Origin: Bacteroides reticulotermitis JCM 10512 | GTDB taxonomy: Bacteria > Bacteroidota > Bacteroidia > Bacteroidales > Bacteroidaceae | Length of the DNA: 64,000 nt | Assembly (NCBI RefSeq): GCF_000517545.1 | Contig: NZ_BAIV01000006.1 | Coordinates: 62,001 to 126,000 of the forward strand | Reading direction: 5' to 3' | Shown: positions 27,273 through 37,104 of the stretch, piece after piece | How the letters are laid out: each line of letters begins with the position of its first letter | How positions within the stretch are numbered: the stretch's first letter is position 1 | Position numbers and translations under genes: made by a program | Notes under the pieces: generated by a model | Databases searched by the model: none | What the model saw: the letters and a program-made list of their open reading frames with translations, nothing else | Told to the model about the DNA's origin: nothing

Positions 27273-27974
27273 ATGACTTATTCACACGAAGTGGAACACA
27301 TGTGTGTTGTAAAGAAAGGTCCTAATCACGGACCAGCTCCCATACCCGAAGAAGGCAAATGGGTAAAATCAAAAGAAATTGTAGATATTTCAGGTTTGAC
27401 ACACGGTATCGGTTGGTGTGCTCCGCAGCAAGGTGCTTGTAAGCTGACACTCAATGTTAAAGAAGGTGTTATCCAAGAAGCATTGATCGAAACGATCGGA
27501 TGTTCGGGTATGACTCACTCTGCCGCAATGGCTTCTGAAATACTTCCGGGCAAAACTATCCTCGAAGCTTTAAACACAGACTTAGTTTGCGATGCAATCA
27601 ACACTGCTATGCGCGAGTTGTTCCTGCAAATCGTATACGGACGTACTCAATCAGCTTTCTCTGAAGGCGGTTTGATTATCGGTGCCGGTCTGGAAGATTT
27701 AGGTAAAGGTCTTCGCAGCCAGGTAGGTACTTTGTACGGTACATTAGCAAAAGGTCCTCGTTACCTTGAAATGGCAGAAGGCTATATCAAAAACATCTTC
27801 CTGGATAAGAACGATGAAATCTGTGGATACGAATTCGTACACATGGGCAGATTCATGGACGAAATTAAGAAAGGTACCGATGCGAACGAAGCATTGAAGA
27901 AAGTTACCGGAACTTACGGTCGCGTAACGCCGGAACAGGGAGCAGTTAAACACATTGATCCACGTCACGAATAA
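27273..27974 (+). CDS. NifU N-terminal-like (iron-sulfur scaffold-like) protein
   Basis: A 233-residue protein whose central part resembles the IscU/NifU scaffold fold (TLNVKEGVIQEALIETIGCSGMTHSAAMASEILPGKTILEAL), with a conserved Cys in IGCSG. An N-terminal extension carries C-rich HGIGWCAPQQGAC. It is paired with a GGGtGRT family gene 18 nt downstream, a conserved arrangement in anaerobes as far as I recall. A role in metal or iron-sulfur handling is possible but untested. Codon use looks like that of a highly expressed gene. Confidence 0.7.
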   Translation: MTYSHEVEHMCVVKKGPNHGPAPIPEEGKWVKSKEIVDISGLTHGIGWCAPQQGACKLTLNVKEGVIQEALIETIGCSGMTHSAAMASEILPGKTILEALNTDLVCDAINTAMRELFLQIVYGRTQSAFSEGGLIIGAGLEDLGKGLRSQVGTLYGTLAKGPRYLEMAEGYIKNIFLDKNDEICGYEFVHMGRFMDEIKKGTDANEALKKVTGTYGRVTPEQGAVKHIDPRHE

Positions 27975-27992
27975 TATAAGGAGGAAGAAACA

Positions 27993-29002
27993 ATGATTAG
28001 AGAAGTAAAATTTGAAAGTCAAGACCGTCGTATCAAAGGTATTTTAGCAGCTTTGAACGCTAACGGCATCAAAGATATTGAAGAAGCTAACGCTATTTGC
28101 GAAGCTGCCGGACTCGATCCTTATAAGACATGTGAAGAAACTCAACCAATCTGTTTTGAAAATGCGAAGTGGGCTTACGTAGTAGGTACTGCCATCGCTT
28201 TGAAAAAAGGTTGCAAAAATGCTGCTGACGCTGCCGAAGCTATCGGTATCGGCCTGCAAGCATTCTGTATCCCGGGTTCTGTTGCGGCTGATCGTAGTGT
28301 AGGTATTGGCCATGGTAACCTAGCTGCTATGTTGCTTCGTGAAGAAACAAAATGCTTTGCGTTCCTTGCCGGTCACGAATCATTTGCAGCTGCCGAAGGT
28401 GCTATCAAAATTGCAGCAAAAGCAGATAAAGTACGTAAAGAACCTTTGCGTTGCATCCTGAACGGTCTTGGAAAAGACGCTGCCCAGATTATCTCTCGTA
28501 TTAACGGCTTTACGTATGTTCAGACTCAATTCGACTATTATACAGGCGAACTGACAGTAGTACGTGAAATCGCCTATTCTGACGGTGCTCGTGCTAAAGT
28601 AAAATGCTACGGTGCAGATGATGTTCGCGAAGGTGTAGCTATCATGTGGAAAGAAGGTGTAGATGTATCTATCACTGGTAACTCTACCAACCCGACTCGT
28701 TTCCAACATCCAGTTGCAGGAACTTATAAGAAAGAACGCACTTTGCTAAAAAGCCTTATTTCTCAGTAGCTTCTGGTGGTGGTACAGGTCGTACACTTCA
28801 CCCGGACAACATGGGAGCCGGTCCTGCTTCTTACGGAATGACAGACACAATGGGTCGTATGCACTCAGACGCTCAGTTCGCTGGTTCTTCATCAGTTCCT
28901 GCTCACGTAGAAATGATGGGATTCTTGGGAATTGGTAACAACCCGATGGTAGGTTGTACAGTAGCTTGTGCGGTTGACATTTCGCAAGCTTTGAACAAGT
29001 AA
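27993..29002 (+). CDS. GGGtGRT family protein, frameshifted
   Basis: Joined over one break, this is a ~336-residue protein containing the name-giving motif GGGTGRTLHPDNMGAGPASYG near residues 265-285. Function is unknown. The break is at 28744-28747: TTGGCTA is read as TTGCTA, and adding the G gives ...ERTLAKKPYFSVASGGGTGRT. It is preceded by AGGAGG-like sequence (aaggaggaag at 27979-27988), an unusually good ribosome-binding site for this phylum. It is in one operon with the NifU-like gene and ends at a hairpin terminator. Confidence 0.8.
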
Positions 29003-29024
29003 TCTAACTAATTACAACATAGGA

Positions 29025-29055
29025 GATCCCTGTAACTCTATGAGTTATGGGGATT
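29025..29055 (+). terminator. Terminator after the GGGtGRT gene
   Basis: A 12-bp stem with two G-T pairs (ATCCCTGTAACT pairing AGTTATGGGGAT) followed by TTTTCTATAT, 20 nt after the stop. Confidence 0.75.
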
Positions 29056-29267
29056 TTCTATATATACCTAAGCAATTAAAGAAGAGAAAACAACTATTAA
29101 GAGAGAGAAACGGAAGGAGCGATTTCCACAACCCAGCTTCCTAATTTTGTTCAATCATACCAATTTTCGCATCAATTTGCAGCTTTTTCAAATAATATCT
29201 CTTCCACATCAAACTTCTGACAAGCATAAAACTATTGGAAGCATTATTCTATTTCAAAAATATCCCT

Positions 29268-29275
29268 TAAATTTG
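29268..29275 (+). promoter_or_regulatory. Promoter -7 box directly at the queH start
   Basis: TAAATTTG ends only 4 nt before the GTG start of queH, so the message would begin at or next to the start codon. Confidence 0.45.
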
Positions 29276-29279
29276 TAAA

Positions 29280-29861
29280 GTGAAAAAGAAACTCCAAATA
29301 GAAGTGCCTAACGGAGCCGATAAGATTCTGCTTCATACTTGTTGCGCTCCCTGCTCATCGGCCATTATCGAATGTCTGATGCAAAATGATATAACCCCGG
29401 TTATCTATTATTGCAATCCGAATATTTATCCACTGGAAGAATATAACATCAGAAAAGAAGAATGTACCCGCTACGCTCAGTCGCTGGGACTCGAAATTAT
29501 AGATGCGGATTACAATCATGACGAGTGGCTCTGCCGGATAAAGGGTATGGAAGAAGAACCCGAACGAGGAGGCCGATGCCTGCGCTGCTTCAAAATGCGT
29601 TTGCTCGAAACCGCCCGTTATGCACACGAGCATGGGATTTCCGTCATAACAACAACACTAGCTTCAAGCCGTTGGAAGAGTTTGGAACAAATAGAAGAGG
29701 CCGGTGCGCATGCTGTCGCCCCATATCCCGATGTAACCTATTGGAAGCAGAATTGGCGTAAAGGCGGACTGAGCGAACGCCGTATCGAGATAATCAAAGC
29801 ATATAACTTCTATAACCAGCAGTATTGTGGCTGTGAATTTAGTATGCACAAGAATGAATAG
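29280..29861 (+). CDS. queH: Epoxyqueuosine reductase QueH
   Basis: A 193-residue enzyme of the QueH (former DUF208) family, which reduces epoxyqueuosine in tRNA to queuosine without cobalamin. The conserved cysteines appear as LLHTCCAPCSSAIIE (residues ~16-30), GGRCLRCFKMRL (~98-109) and CGCEF at the C-terminus, which bind the iron-sulfur cluster and metal. The start is GTG at 29280; the first ATG is far inside. It is followed after 3 nt by the AraC-type regulator gene, but a functional link is unlikely. Confidence 0.9.
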   Translation: MKKKLQIEVPNGADKILLHTCCAPCSSAIIECLMQNDITPVIYYCNPNIYPLEEYNIRKEECTRYAQSLGLEIIDADYNHDEWLCRIKGMEEEPERGGRCLRCFKMRLLETARYAHEHGISVITTTLASSRWKSLEQIEEAGAHAVAPYPDVTYWKQNWRKGGLSERRIEIIKAYNFYNQQYCGCEFSMHKNE

Positions 29862-29864
29862 AAA

Positions 29865-31642
29865 ATGAAGTCTTTCAAATGCTATATAATCATCATGCTA
29901 TCACTCCTGCCCGCTATCGTATTGGGGCAAGAGGAGATCAATGACGCCATTAGCACTCAGTTGGAACTCTTGAGGAAAAAACCTAAAGATAAGGAAGCAC
30001 TTCGCAAGGTGAGCTTTCTCTTTCTTAATAAAGCCGATTATAACAAAGCGATTCTGTATGGACAAAAGTTATTCGATATCGGTTATGCCGAAGAAGATTA
30101 TAATCACGCCGTCATTTACTCGCACATTTGTTTGGGACAGGCACAGATGATGAAAGGCAACACCAAAGAAGCATATAGCCACCTGGCACAAGCGCAACTC
30201 ATTGGTGAAAGCAATAAAAACGACTCAGCCTCTGTTCAGTTTACAATGGGTTGGGCCTATACGCATCCAACGTTCAGAAAGACTACTACCTATCACTCAC
30301 GTACTTCTTCAAAGGAGTGGAAGCTGCTAAACGTTCTAAGTATGACAGGCTGTACTCGATTATACTGGTCAACATAGCCGGTATTTATTATTTGAAGAAT
30401 GATGCCAGCGGCTTGAAATATGCATTGGAGTGCTATGAGTTGGGACACAAACAGAAGGACCCTTACCTTATATATAGTGGTTCGACAAACGTGGCATATA
30501 TGTACTACCTGAAGAAAGATTATCAAACTGCCCTCAAATACATTCAGGAAGCCGAGTTTGTCATGATCCAGAACGACTTCTATGACCAGTCTAACATTTA
30601 TAATCTTTACGGATACATTCTGTCTAACCTAAACAGAGATGAGGAAGCAATCTCCTATTTCCAAAAAGCATTGGATTTAAGAGAACAAGGGCAGACGTCA
30701 TCCGTTATGAATGCGTATTTAGGGTATGCTAAAATCCTAATCAAGCGTCATCAATATCCGCAGGCAATCCGGATGTTGAATGCTGGTATCGAGCTTTCCA
30801 ATAAACAGGAGAGCCCGATATATCGAAGCGATTTGCTGAAATCCCTCTCCCAATGCTATGAAGCAGCCGGCATGTTTCAGGAAGCACTAAGCTATCACAA
30901 ACTATTCCAGATCGAAAACGACAGTCTTTATAATGCCGATAAAGAACGGGCTGTTGGAGAAATCCGTGTGAGATATGATGTAGAGCGACAAGAGAACGAG
31001 ATAAAGAAAAACAAGCTTATTCTGCTGCAAAAAGAGAAAAAAGAGCAACTTCTTATTTCGATCATAGCAGTGATTATCCTCATATCGCTCTCCTTATATT
31101 ATATGTATTGGCGCAAAAACCACTTCTACCTAACCATAGTACGCCAAAATCAGGAAGCTATCCGCCGTGAGCAACAATTGCAGAAACAAATACGCGCATT
31201 AAAGAACACCGATCCGGACCAGAACGATGAGGTAAAAGAAGAAATAGCGACGGAGAAATATGCTTCTTCCTCGTTGACCGAAGAAAAGAAAAGCTCCCTG
31301 TTCCTGCACTTGGAAAAGCTGATGAGCGAAGAACGAGTCTATGAGGATAATTTGCTAACCAAAGAAAAGGTTGCCGAACGTTTGGAAAGCAATCGCACGT
31401 ACCTATCTCAGGTCATCAACGAACAAACCGGACAAACTTTTACCCAGTACATAAATAACTACCGGATCAACGAAGCTGTACGCCTACTAAGTGACCCATA
31501 TAACCAGACACCACTCAAAGCTCTTTCGTCTAGTTTAGGCTTTAATTCGATGACAACCTTCTATAAACTCTTCCAAAACGCTGTCGGAATGACACCAGCT
31601 CAGTACAAAGAGCGCGTTCAAAAGTTGCATAAAGATAAGTAA
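29865..31642 (+). CDS. Membrane-spanning TPR / AraC-type regulator, frameshifted
   Basis: Two overlapping frames join into a ~590-residue one-component regulator. It has a signal peptide (~1-22, ending VLGQEE), a periplasmic TPR array (~30-380), one membrane helix (LLISIIAVIILISLSLYYMYW), a coiled region, and a C-terminal cytoplasmic AraC-type HTH (NRTYLSQVINEQTGQTF ... LGFNSMTTFYKLFQNAVGMTPAQYKERVQ). The break is at about 30248-30258, one base lost in TGGGTTGGGCC. It lies directly upstream of the SusC operon on the same strand and is a good candidate for its regulator. Confidence 0.8.
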
Positions 31643-31666
31643 TATATAAATTCGCTGACATTTTTC

Positions 31667-31696
31667 ATTCAATTACGGCAATTGCCGTAATTGAAT
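31667..31696. promoter_or_regulatory. Perfect 30-bp palindrome between regulator and susC-like gene
   Basis: The sequence around ATTCAATTACGGCAA is followed without a loop by its exact complement. It lies 25 nt after the regulator stop and 77 nt before the SusC-like start. A loop-free palindrome of this length suits a dimer-binding operator; it has no following T run, so it is a poor terminator. The promoter of the operon could not be located with confidence. Confidence 0.6.
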
Positions 31697-31772
31697 ACAC
31701 TCTTTCATAGGTAATTCAAAGATTTATGGATTAATTCGCAAACGTTAAGTAACCCATTATAATCTGTCGAGT

Positions 31773-34700
31773 ATGAAAGAAAACTGTACTATTTTGATTT
31801 ATTTCAGACAATTATTTCACAGAATCCCTTTATTGATTGTCGCTTTGCTCCTAATCTCGCAAACCGACATTTACGCACAAGGTGTTCGCACAATTAGTGG
31901 GATAGTTGTCGATGAGACCGGTGAGCCGCTTCCCGGTGCAAGTGTTGTTCAAAAGAGAGCGAATAAATCTGAGAGTCTGAATGCGGTAATTGTTGATATC
32001 CACGGACACTTCAGTCTGACCCTTGCTAATTCAGCTCAGGAAATTGAGATCTCCTACTTAGGCTATGAGACAAAGACAGTCAAGTTAACATCAGAAATGT
32101 CTTATCGCATAGATCTGAAACCATCTTCCGAAATGATTGAAGAGGTAGTAGTAACCGGTGCATTTACACGTAAAGCCAATACTTATACAGGATCGGTGAC
32201 AACAGTGAAAGGTGACGATCTGCTAAAAGTCGGAAATCAGAATTTGCTTTCCAGTTTAGCCAACATCGATCCTTCTTTTACCCTGTTGGACAATCTGGCC
32301 GCAGGCTCGAATCCTAACGCCCTGCCGGACTTCCAGATGCGTGGTCAAACAGGCTTTTCCGATTTGAAAGGCGAGTATGAATCGAACCCCAATCAACCGC
32401 TGTTTATCCTTGACGGTTTTGAAACAGACCTTACCAAGATCATTGACCTTGATATGAATATGGTAGCGAGTGTCACCTTGCTTAAAGATGCCACCGCTAA
32501 AGCTATTTATGGATCAAAGGCAGCAAACGGGGTAATTGTTGTTGAAACAAAAAGACCGGAAGCCGGACGCATGAAAGTATATTATACGGGCGGCCTTAGC
32601 ATTGAAATGCCTGATCTAAGCAGTTATGACCTAACTAACGCAGCTGAAAAGCTACAAGTAGAAAAGATGGCAGGGCTTTACACCAGCGATAATGCTCAAA
32701 CGCAAATTGCTTATCAACAAGAGTATGAAAAGAAACTGAGAGAGGTCTTGGCGGGAGTAAACACAGACTGGAAGTCACAGCCTGTACGAACCGGTATCGG
32801 TCAGAAGCACTCAGTCTATTTGGACGGAGGCGACCAGCATATGGTTTATGGCGTGGATTTGTCGTACAACAACATTCAGGGTGTGATGAAAGGCTCCAAC
32901 CGTAACACCTTCTCCGGAGGAGTTACACTGGCGTATCGACTGAAAAAGTTTCAATTCCGCAATAAGCTTTCAATTACCTATAATGAATCAAACGATTCGC
33001 CATGGGGAAGTTTCTCTACCTATACGCAAATGAATCCTTATAGCCGCTTGTATGATGAGAAAGGCCAATTGATTCAAAGCTACCAATATGTAACCGGAGG
33101 AAGCAAAACAGCCAATCCGATATGGGACTCTACGATCAATACGGTGTATCTGAGCAAATATACGGATATAACGAATAACTTTTATGCAGAGTGGAATATC
33201 CAAAACAACTTAAAGTTAACAGGACGTTTGGGCTTAAGCAAGAAAAATACGTCCACTGATAACTTCAGGCCGGCATCGCATACCAATTTCATCAATTATG
33301 AGTCGAAAGACTTGTATCGCAAAGGAACATATTACAAAGCCAACGGCGACAACTTCAACATCAATGGAGACTTGGGCATTAGCTACTCCGTGCAATTGAA
33401 GAAGCACCTGATATTCCTCAACGGACAGGTAAACTTCACCAACTACACATACAACCTGTCCGCCATGCAAGCAGAAGGTTTTCCGAATGATAATATGGAT
33501 CATATTATTTTCGGTGTTCAGTATGACACGGAAACCGGAAAGCCGACAGGTAATGAAGGAATTTCCCGTAGTGTAGGTGGAATCGGTTCAATCAACTACT
33601 CTTTCGACGACCGCTTCCTGTTCGATGCGAACTACCGTTTGAGCGGTTCTTCCGAGTTTGGTGCCAACAGTCGTTGGGGATCTTTCTGGTCATTAGGAGC
33701 CGGTTGGAACATTCATAATGAAGCGTTTCTAAAAGATAATGCGTGGATTAATCAGTTAAAACTCCGGCTATCTACCGGCTATACCGGTTCCCAAGGGTTC
33801 AGCACCTATGAAGCCTTAGCTACAGTTAAATATTACGGTTCATCTTCTTACAACGGAAATATCGGATCGTATCTGGTAGGATTGGCCAATCCGGACTTAC
33901 GCTGGCAAAAGAAATATGATAATAGTGTCGGACTTGACTTTACGGTCATGAATAAACGTATCAACGGACGGTTCGACTACTATACATCGACCACCAAAGG
34001 TATGTTGACCGACATTACCGTACCTCAGTCTACCGGTTTTGCCACCTATCGCGAAAACATGGGCGAAACCGAGAACAAAGGTTATGAAGCCTATTTGAAC
34101 GCCCGTGTATGGGAAAACAAAGAGAACCGCAGCTACATCAATGTATTTACTTCATTGGCACGCAATAAGAATAAAATTAAAAAGATATCCAACAGCCTGC
34201 GCAAGTTCAATGAAGATCAGGATGCCAATAAGAACCAAGATGATGACGAGAAATACAAGACCAGCATCACCACGCCTTCTGTTCGCTTTGAAGAAGGACA
34301 ATCGATGTCAGCTATCTGGGCAGTTCGTTCACTGGGTATCGACCCGGAGAATGGTAAAGAGATTTATCTGAAAAAAGATGGTAGTGTGACTTATGAGTGG
34401 AACGCAGCCGATCAGGTTGTATGTGGTGACACCCAACCCGAGTTTAACGGCAATTTCGGCTTCAATGCAGAAGTAAACGGTTTTGGTTTCGGAACCACAT
34501 TCAGCTACCGTGTGGGAGGCCAGATATATAATAGCACGCTAATCAACAAAGTTGAAAATGCCAGTCCGTATTACAATGTAGACCGCCGCGTGTTCACTGA
34601 CCGCTGGCAAAAGCCCGGCGACGTGGCTCTGTACAAAGCAATCACCGATAAGTCGTACACACGTCCTACTTCACGCTTTGTTGAAGACTACAATACATTG

Positions 34701-34889
34701 ACACTTTCCTCGATAAATGTATACTACGACTTCCGCAATTGCAATTTCATGAAACGTTGCTTTCTCGAACGTCTGAAAGTTAGTGCATATATGAATGATG
34801 TATTCGTTGTCTCGTCTGTAAAGACTGAACGCGGAACCAATTATCCATTTGCGCGTACCATTTCATTTGCCGTACAAGCATCCTTTTAA
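31773..34889 (+). CDS. SusC/RagA-family TonB-dependent outer-membrane transporter
   Basis: A 1038-residue transporter: signal peptide (~10-32), carboxypeptidase-D-like N-terminal domain (RTISGIVVDETGEPLPGASV), TonB box and plug domain (EEVVVTGAFTRK ... QPLFILDGFETDLTKI ... NGVIVVETKR), then a 22-strand type beta-barrel with the aromatic C-terminus SFAVQASF. It imports a ligand captured by the SusD partner, powered by TonB. The neighbours (DUF4843, PKD-like, TlpA) contain no glycoside hydrolases, so the ligand may not be a glycan. It starts the operon under the TPR-AraC regulator. Confidence 0.92.
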   Translation: MKENCTILIYFRQLFHRIPLLIVALLLISQTDIYAQGVRTISGIVVDETGEPLPGASVVQKRANKSESLNAVIVDIHGHFSLTLANSAQEIEISYLGYETKTVKLTSEMSYRIDLKPSSEMIEEVVVTGAFTRKANTYTGSVTTVKGDDLLKVGNQNLLSSLANIDPSFTLLDNLAAGSNPNALPDFQMRGQTGFSDLKGEYESNPNQPLFILDGFETDLTKIIDLDMNMVASVTLLKDATAKAIYGSKAANGVIVVETKRPEAGRMKVYYTGGLSIEMPDLSSYDLTNAAEKLQVEKMAGLYTSDNAQTQIAYQQEYEKKLREVLAGVNTDWKSQPVRTGIGQKHSVYLDGGDQHMVYGVDLSYNNIQGVMKGSNRNTFSGGVTLAYRLKKFQFRNKLSITYNESNDSPWGSFSTYTQMNPYSRLYDEKGQLIQSYQYVTGGSKTANPIWDSTINTVYLSKYTDITNNFYAEWNIQNNLKLTGRLGLSKKNTSTDNFRPASHTNFINYESKDLYRKGTYYKANGDNFNINGDLGISYSVQLKKHLIFLNGQVNFTNYTYNLSAMQAEGFPNDNMDHIIFGVQYDTETGKPTGNEGISRSVGGIGSINYSFDDRFLFDANYRLSGSSEFGANSRWGSFWSLGAGWNIHNEAFLKDNAWINQLKLRLSTGYTGSQGFSTYEALATVKYYGSSSYNGNIGSYLVGLANPDLRWQKKYDNSVGLDFTVMNKRINGRFDYYTSTTKGMLTDITVPQSTGFATYRENMGETENKGYEAYLNARVWENKENRSYINVFTSLARNKNKIKKISNSLRKFNEDQDANKNQDDDEKYKTSITTPSVRFEEGQSMSAIWAVRSLGIDPENGKEIYLKKDGSVTYEWNAADQVVCGDTQPEFNGNFGFNAEVNGFGFGTTFSYRVGGQIYNSTLINKVENASPYYNVDRRVFTDRWQKPGDVALYKAITDKSYTRPTSRFVEDYNTLTLSSINVYYDFRNCNFMKRCFLERLKVSAYMNDVFVVSSVKTERGTNYPFARTISFAVQASF

Positions 34890-34911
34890 CTTCTCATAAA
34901 ACTTTAGGAAT

Positions 34912-36353
34912 ATGAACATATATAGATTAAATATAAACCGACTATTTTTACTGAGCATCACCGTATTAATGGTCTCATGCAGTGACTGGTTGGACGTGCG
35001 CCCTAAGTCGGAGATTCCAGTCGAATTGCATTTCGAACACGAAAGTGGATTTAAAGATCAGCTGACCGGTGTCTACACCAAAATGTGTAATACCCGCATG
35101 TATGGCCGCGATATGAGCTTCGGCTTGACTTCCGTACTTTCACAGGACTATGATTTAAAATCGAACAGTATATATCGATATGCTGCCGAATACCAATATC
35201 AGGAAACGTCTACTAAGAACATCATAGACTCCATCTGGGTCGATACATACAACTGTATTGCGAACTTAAATGTTATGCTTCAATATATCGACAAAGTAGA
35301 CGCGAATATATTCAGTGACAACAATCACGATCTGTACAAAGGAGAAGCTTTAGGCTTACGCGCCTTCCTGCACTTAGATATGCTTCGCCTCTATTCGCCA
35401 TCACTCGCCAGCAACCCGAGCGCGTTGGGAGTACCTTATGTGACAGCTTATGATAAAGTGATAACCACTCAGAAACCGGTCAGTGAAACATTGGATCTGA
35501 TTATCGCCGATTTAGTGCAAGCCGCCGATTTATTGCAAGTTGATCCGTTTCTCAACGCGAAAGAGGATTATAAAACACGCTATGCCCGCAGAGTTTACTT
35601 CAACTACTATGCAGTGGTTGGTACACTCGCACGTGCCTATATGTATAAAGGCGACAAAGCAAACGCGTTGAAATATGCTGAGATGATTATTGAAGAAGGG
35701 CAAAAAGAGAATAGCAACTTCGCATGGACGCATTACTCGACTTTGGAAACCGCTAAAGAAGAACAGGTCAACCGTATTTTCAGCGGTGAAACCCTTTTCT
35801 ACTTAAACATCAAGGACATGAATAACATCGTTAAACATTACTTCACCGCATCCTCCGGAAACAACACCTTGACTCCATCGGACAACAAAGCCGATCATAT
35901 CTTCGAGAAGAGCAGTAAAGGATATGGTAACGATTACCGGATGCTGAAAGGCTTCTCCTACGATGGCGAGAATAAATACTTCTGGAAATACCATCAGTAT
36001 GAAGGCGGATCGTATGTCGACATCATGCCTATCCTGCGCAAATCGGAATCTTACTACATAGCTGCCGAAATATTGAAGGATAGCAACCCCAAACGTGCCG
36101 TTGAATTACTGAATATCGTACGTACTGCGCGTAACTTGAAAGACTATGCCCTTAGCGAGACTCTGACCGCTGATCAAATTCAGGCAGAAGTCGGCAAGGA
36201 ATACCGGAAAGAGTTTCTGGGAGAAGGCAGATGTTCTTTTATTATAAGCGTTTGAACTCAGCCCGAATTGAAGGTGCTGCCGTAAATGCAGGCGATGCTA
36301 TTTATGTATTGCCAATGCCGGACAATGAAATTGAGTTTGGAGGACGTAATTGA
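34912..36353 (+). CDS. SusD/RagB-family lipoprotein, frameshifted
   Basis: A ~480-residue surface lipoprotein (lipobox MVSC) with TPR-like helices, the ligand-capturing lid of the SusC transporter. The first frame ends early (...EFLGEGRCS). Restoring one C at 36226-36228 (GGCC read as GGC) gives EFLGEGQMFFYYKRLN ... NEIEFGGRN, the normal SusD C-terminus. It follows the SusC gene by 22 nt. The ligand is unknown. Confidence 0.88.
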
Positions 36354-36372
36354 CTTATAAAATGACAGAATC

Positions 36373-37083
36373 ATGAAAAAAATAAGAATAATCATAGTAT
36401 CAGTGTTGGCGATAACTCTATGGTCTGCCTGCGAAAACGATGGATTTTACTATCAGGATGAACCGCGCGTTCGCCTCAAAGGGCCGTATGAATGGGCATT
36501 GAATACTGATTCGCTCGAATTCTCTTTTGCCTCTTCGCCATCTACGGTGACCAAACAAGAAATGCTAATGACGCTGCACGTCATGGGAAATCCTGTAAAC
36601 AAAGACCGCGTGGCAAATCTGGAGCTTGTATCCGCTCAGAGCACAGCCACAAGTTCTCAATACAGCATACCGCTGCAAGTTACCGTTCCTGCCAACCAGC
36701 TTACCGTTGATTTCACCGTCGACCTATTGCGTACAGTTGAATTACAGGAAAAGACGGTGCGGCTTTATATCAAACTAGCAGAGTCCGCCGACTTTAAAAC
36801 AGGAGTGGTAGAACAAGATCATTTCCTCTTTAAATGGAATGACGTTTTGAGTAAACCTAAAAACTGGGAAACCGAACTTAAAAGTGTGTTTGGCGAATAT
36901 AGTTTGGTGAAGTACCGCTTTATGATCGACATTTTGGACACAGCAACATTTAGTTCCGAAACGATGAGTTGGGCCGAATTGAACAACTATAAAATCAAAA
37001 TGCGGAATGCACTGACTGCATACAACGAAGCACACCCCACAGAACCCTTAAAGGATGAGAACGGGCAATTAGTCAGTTTCTAA
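36373..37083 (+). CDS. DUF4843-like lipoprotein
   Basis: A 236-residue lipoprotein with lipobox WSAC and a beta-rich domain (FYYQDEPRVRLKGPYEWALNTDSLEFSFASSPS). It fits the DUF4843 lipoproteins found third in many SusC/SusD operons that also contain a PKD-like lipoprotein. Likely an accessory surface component for ligand binding; the exact role is unknown. It follows susD by 19 nt. Confidence 0.7.
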   Translation: MKKIRIIIVSVLAITLWSACENDGFYYQDEPRVRLKGPYEWALNTDSLEFSFASSPSTVTKQEMLMTLHVMGNPVNKDRVANLELVSAQSTATSSQYSIPLQVTVPANQLTVDFTVDLLRTVELQEKTVRLYIKLAESADFKTGVVEQDHFLFKWNDVLSKPKNWETELKSVFGEYSLVKYRFMIDILDTATFSSETMSWAELNNYKIKMRNALTAYNEAHPTEPLKDENGQLVSF

Positions 37084-37104
37084 ACTTTATTAAACTTTTA
37101 GATT

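Noticed and set aside
28744..28747. Programmed frameshift in the GGGtGRT gene
   Set aside because: No slippery heptamer or downstream structure is evident, and the same base loss in the same context (TTGGCTA) breaks the MltF-like gene, so a sequence error is more likely.
29056..29267. preQ1 or other riboswitch before queH
   Set aside because: No consensus core seen, and the promoter box lies downstream of this stretch, directly at the start codon.
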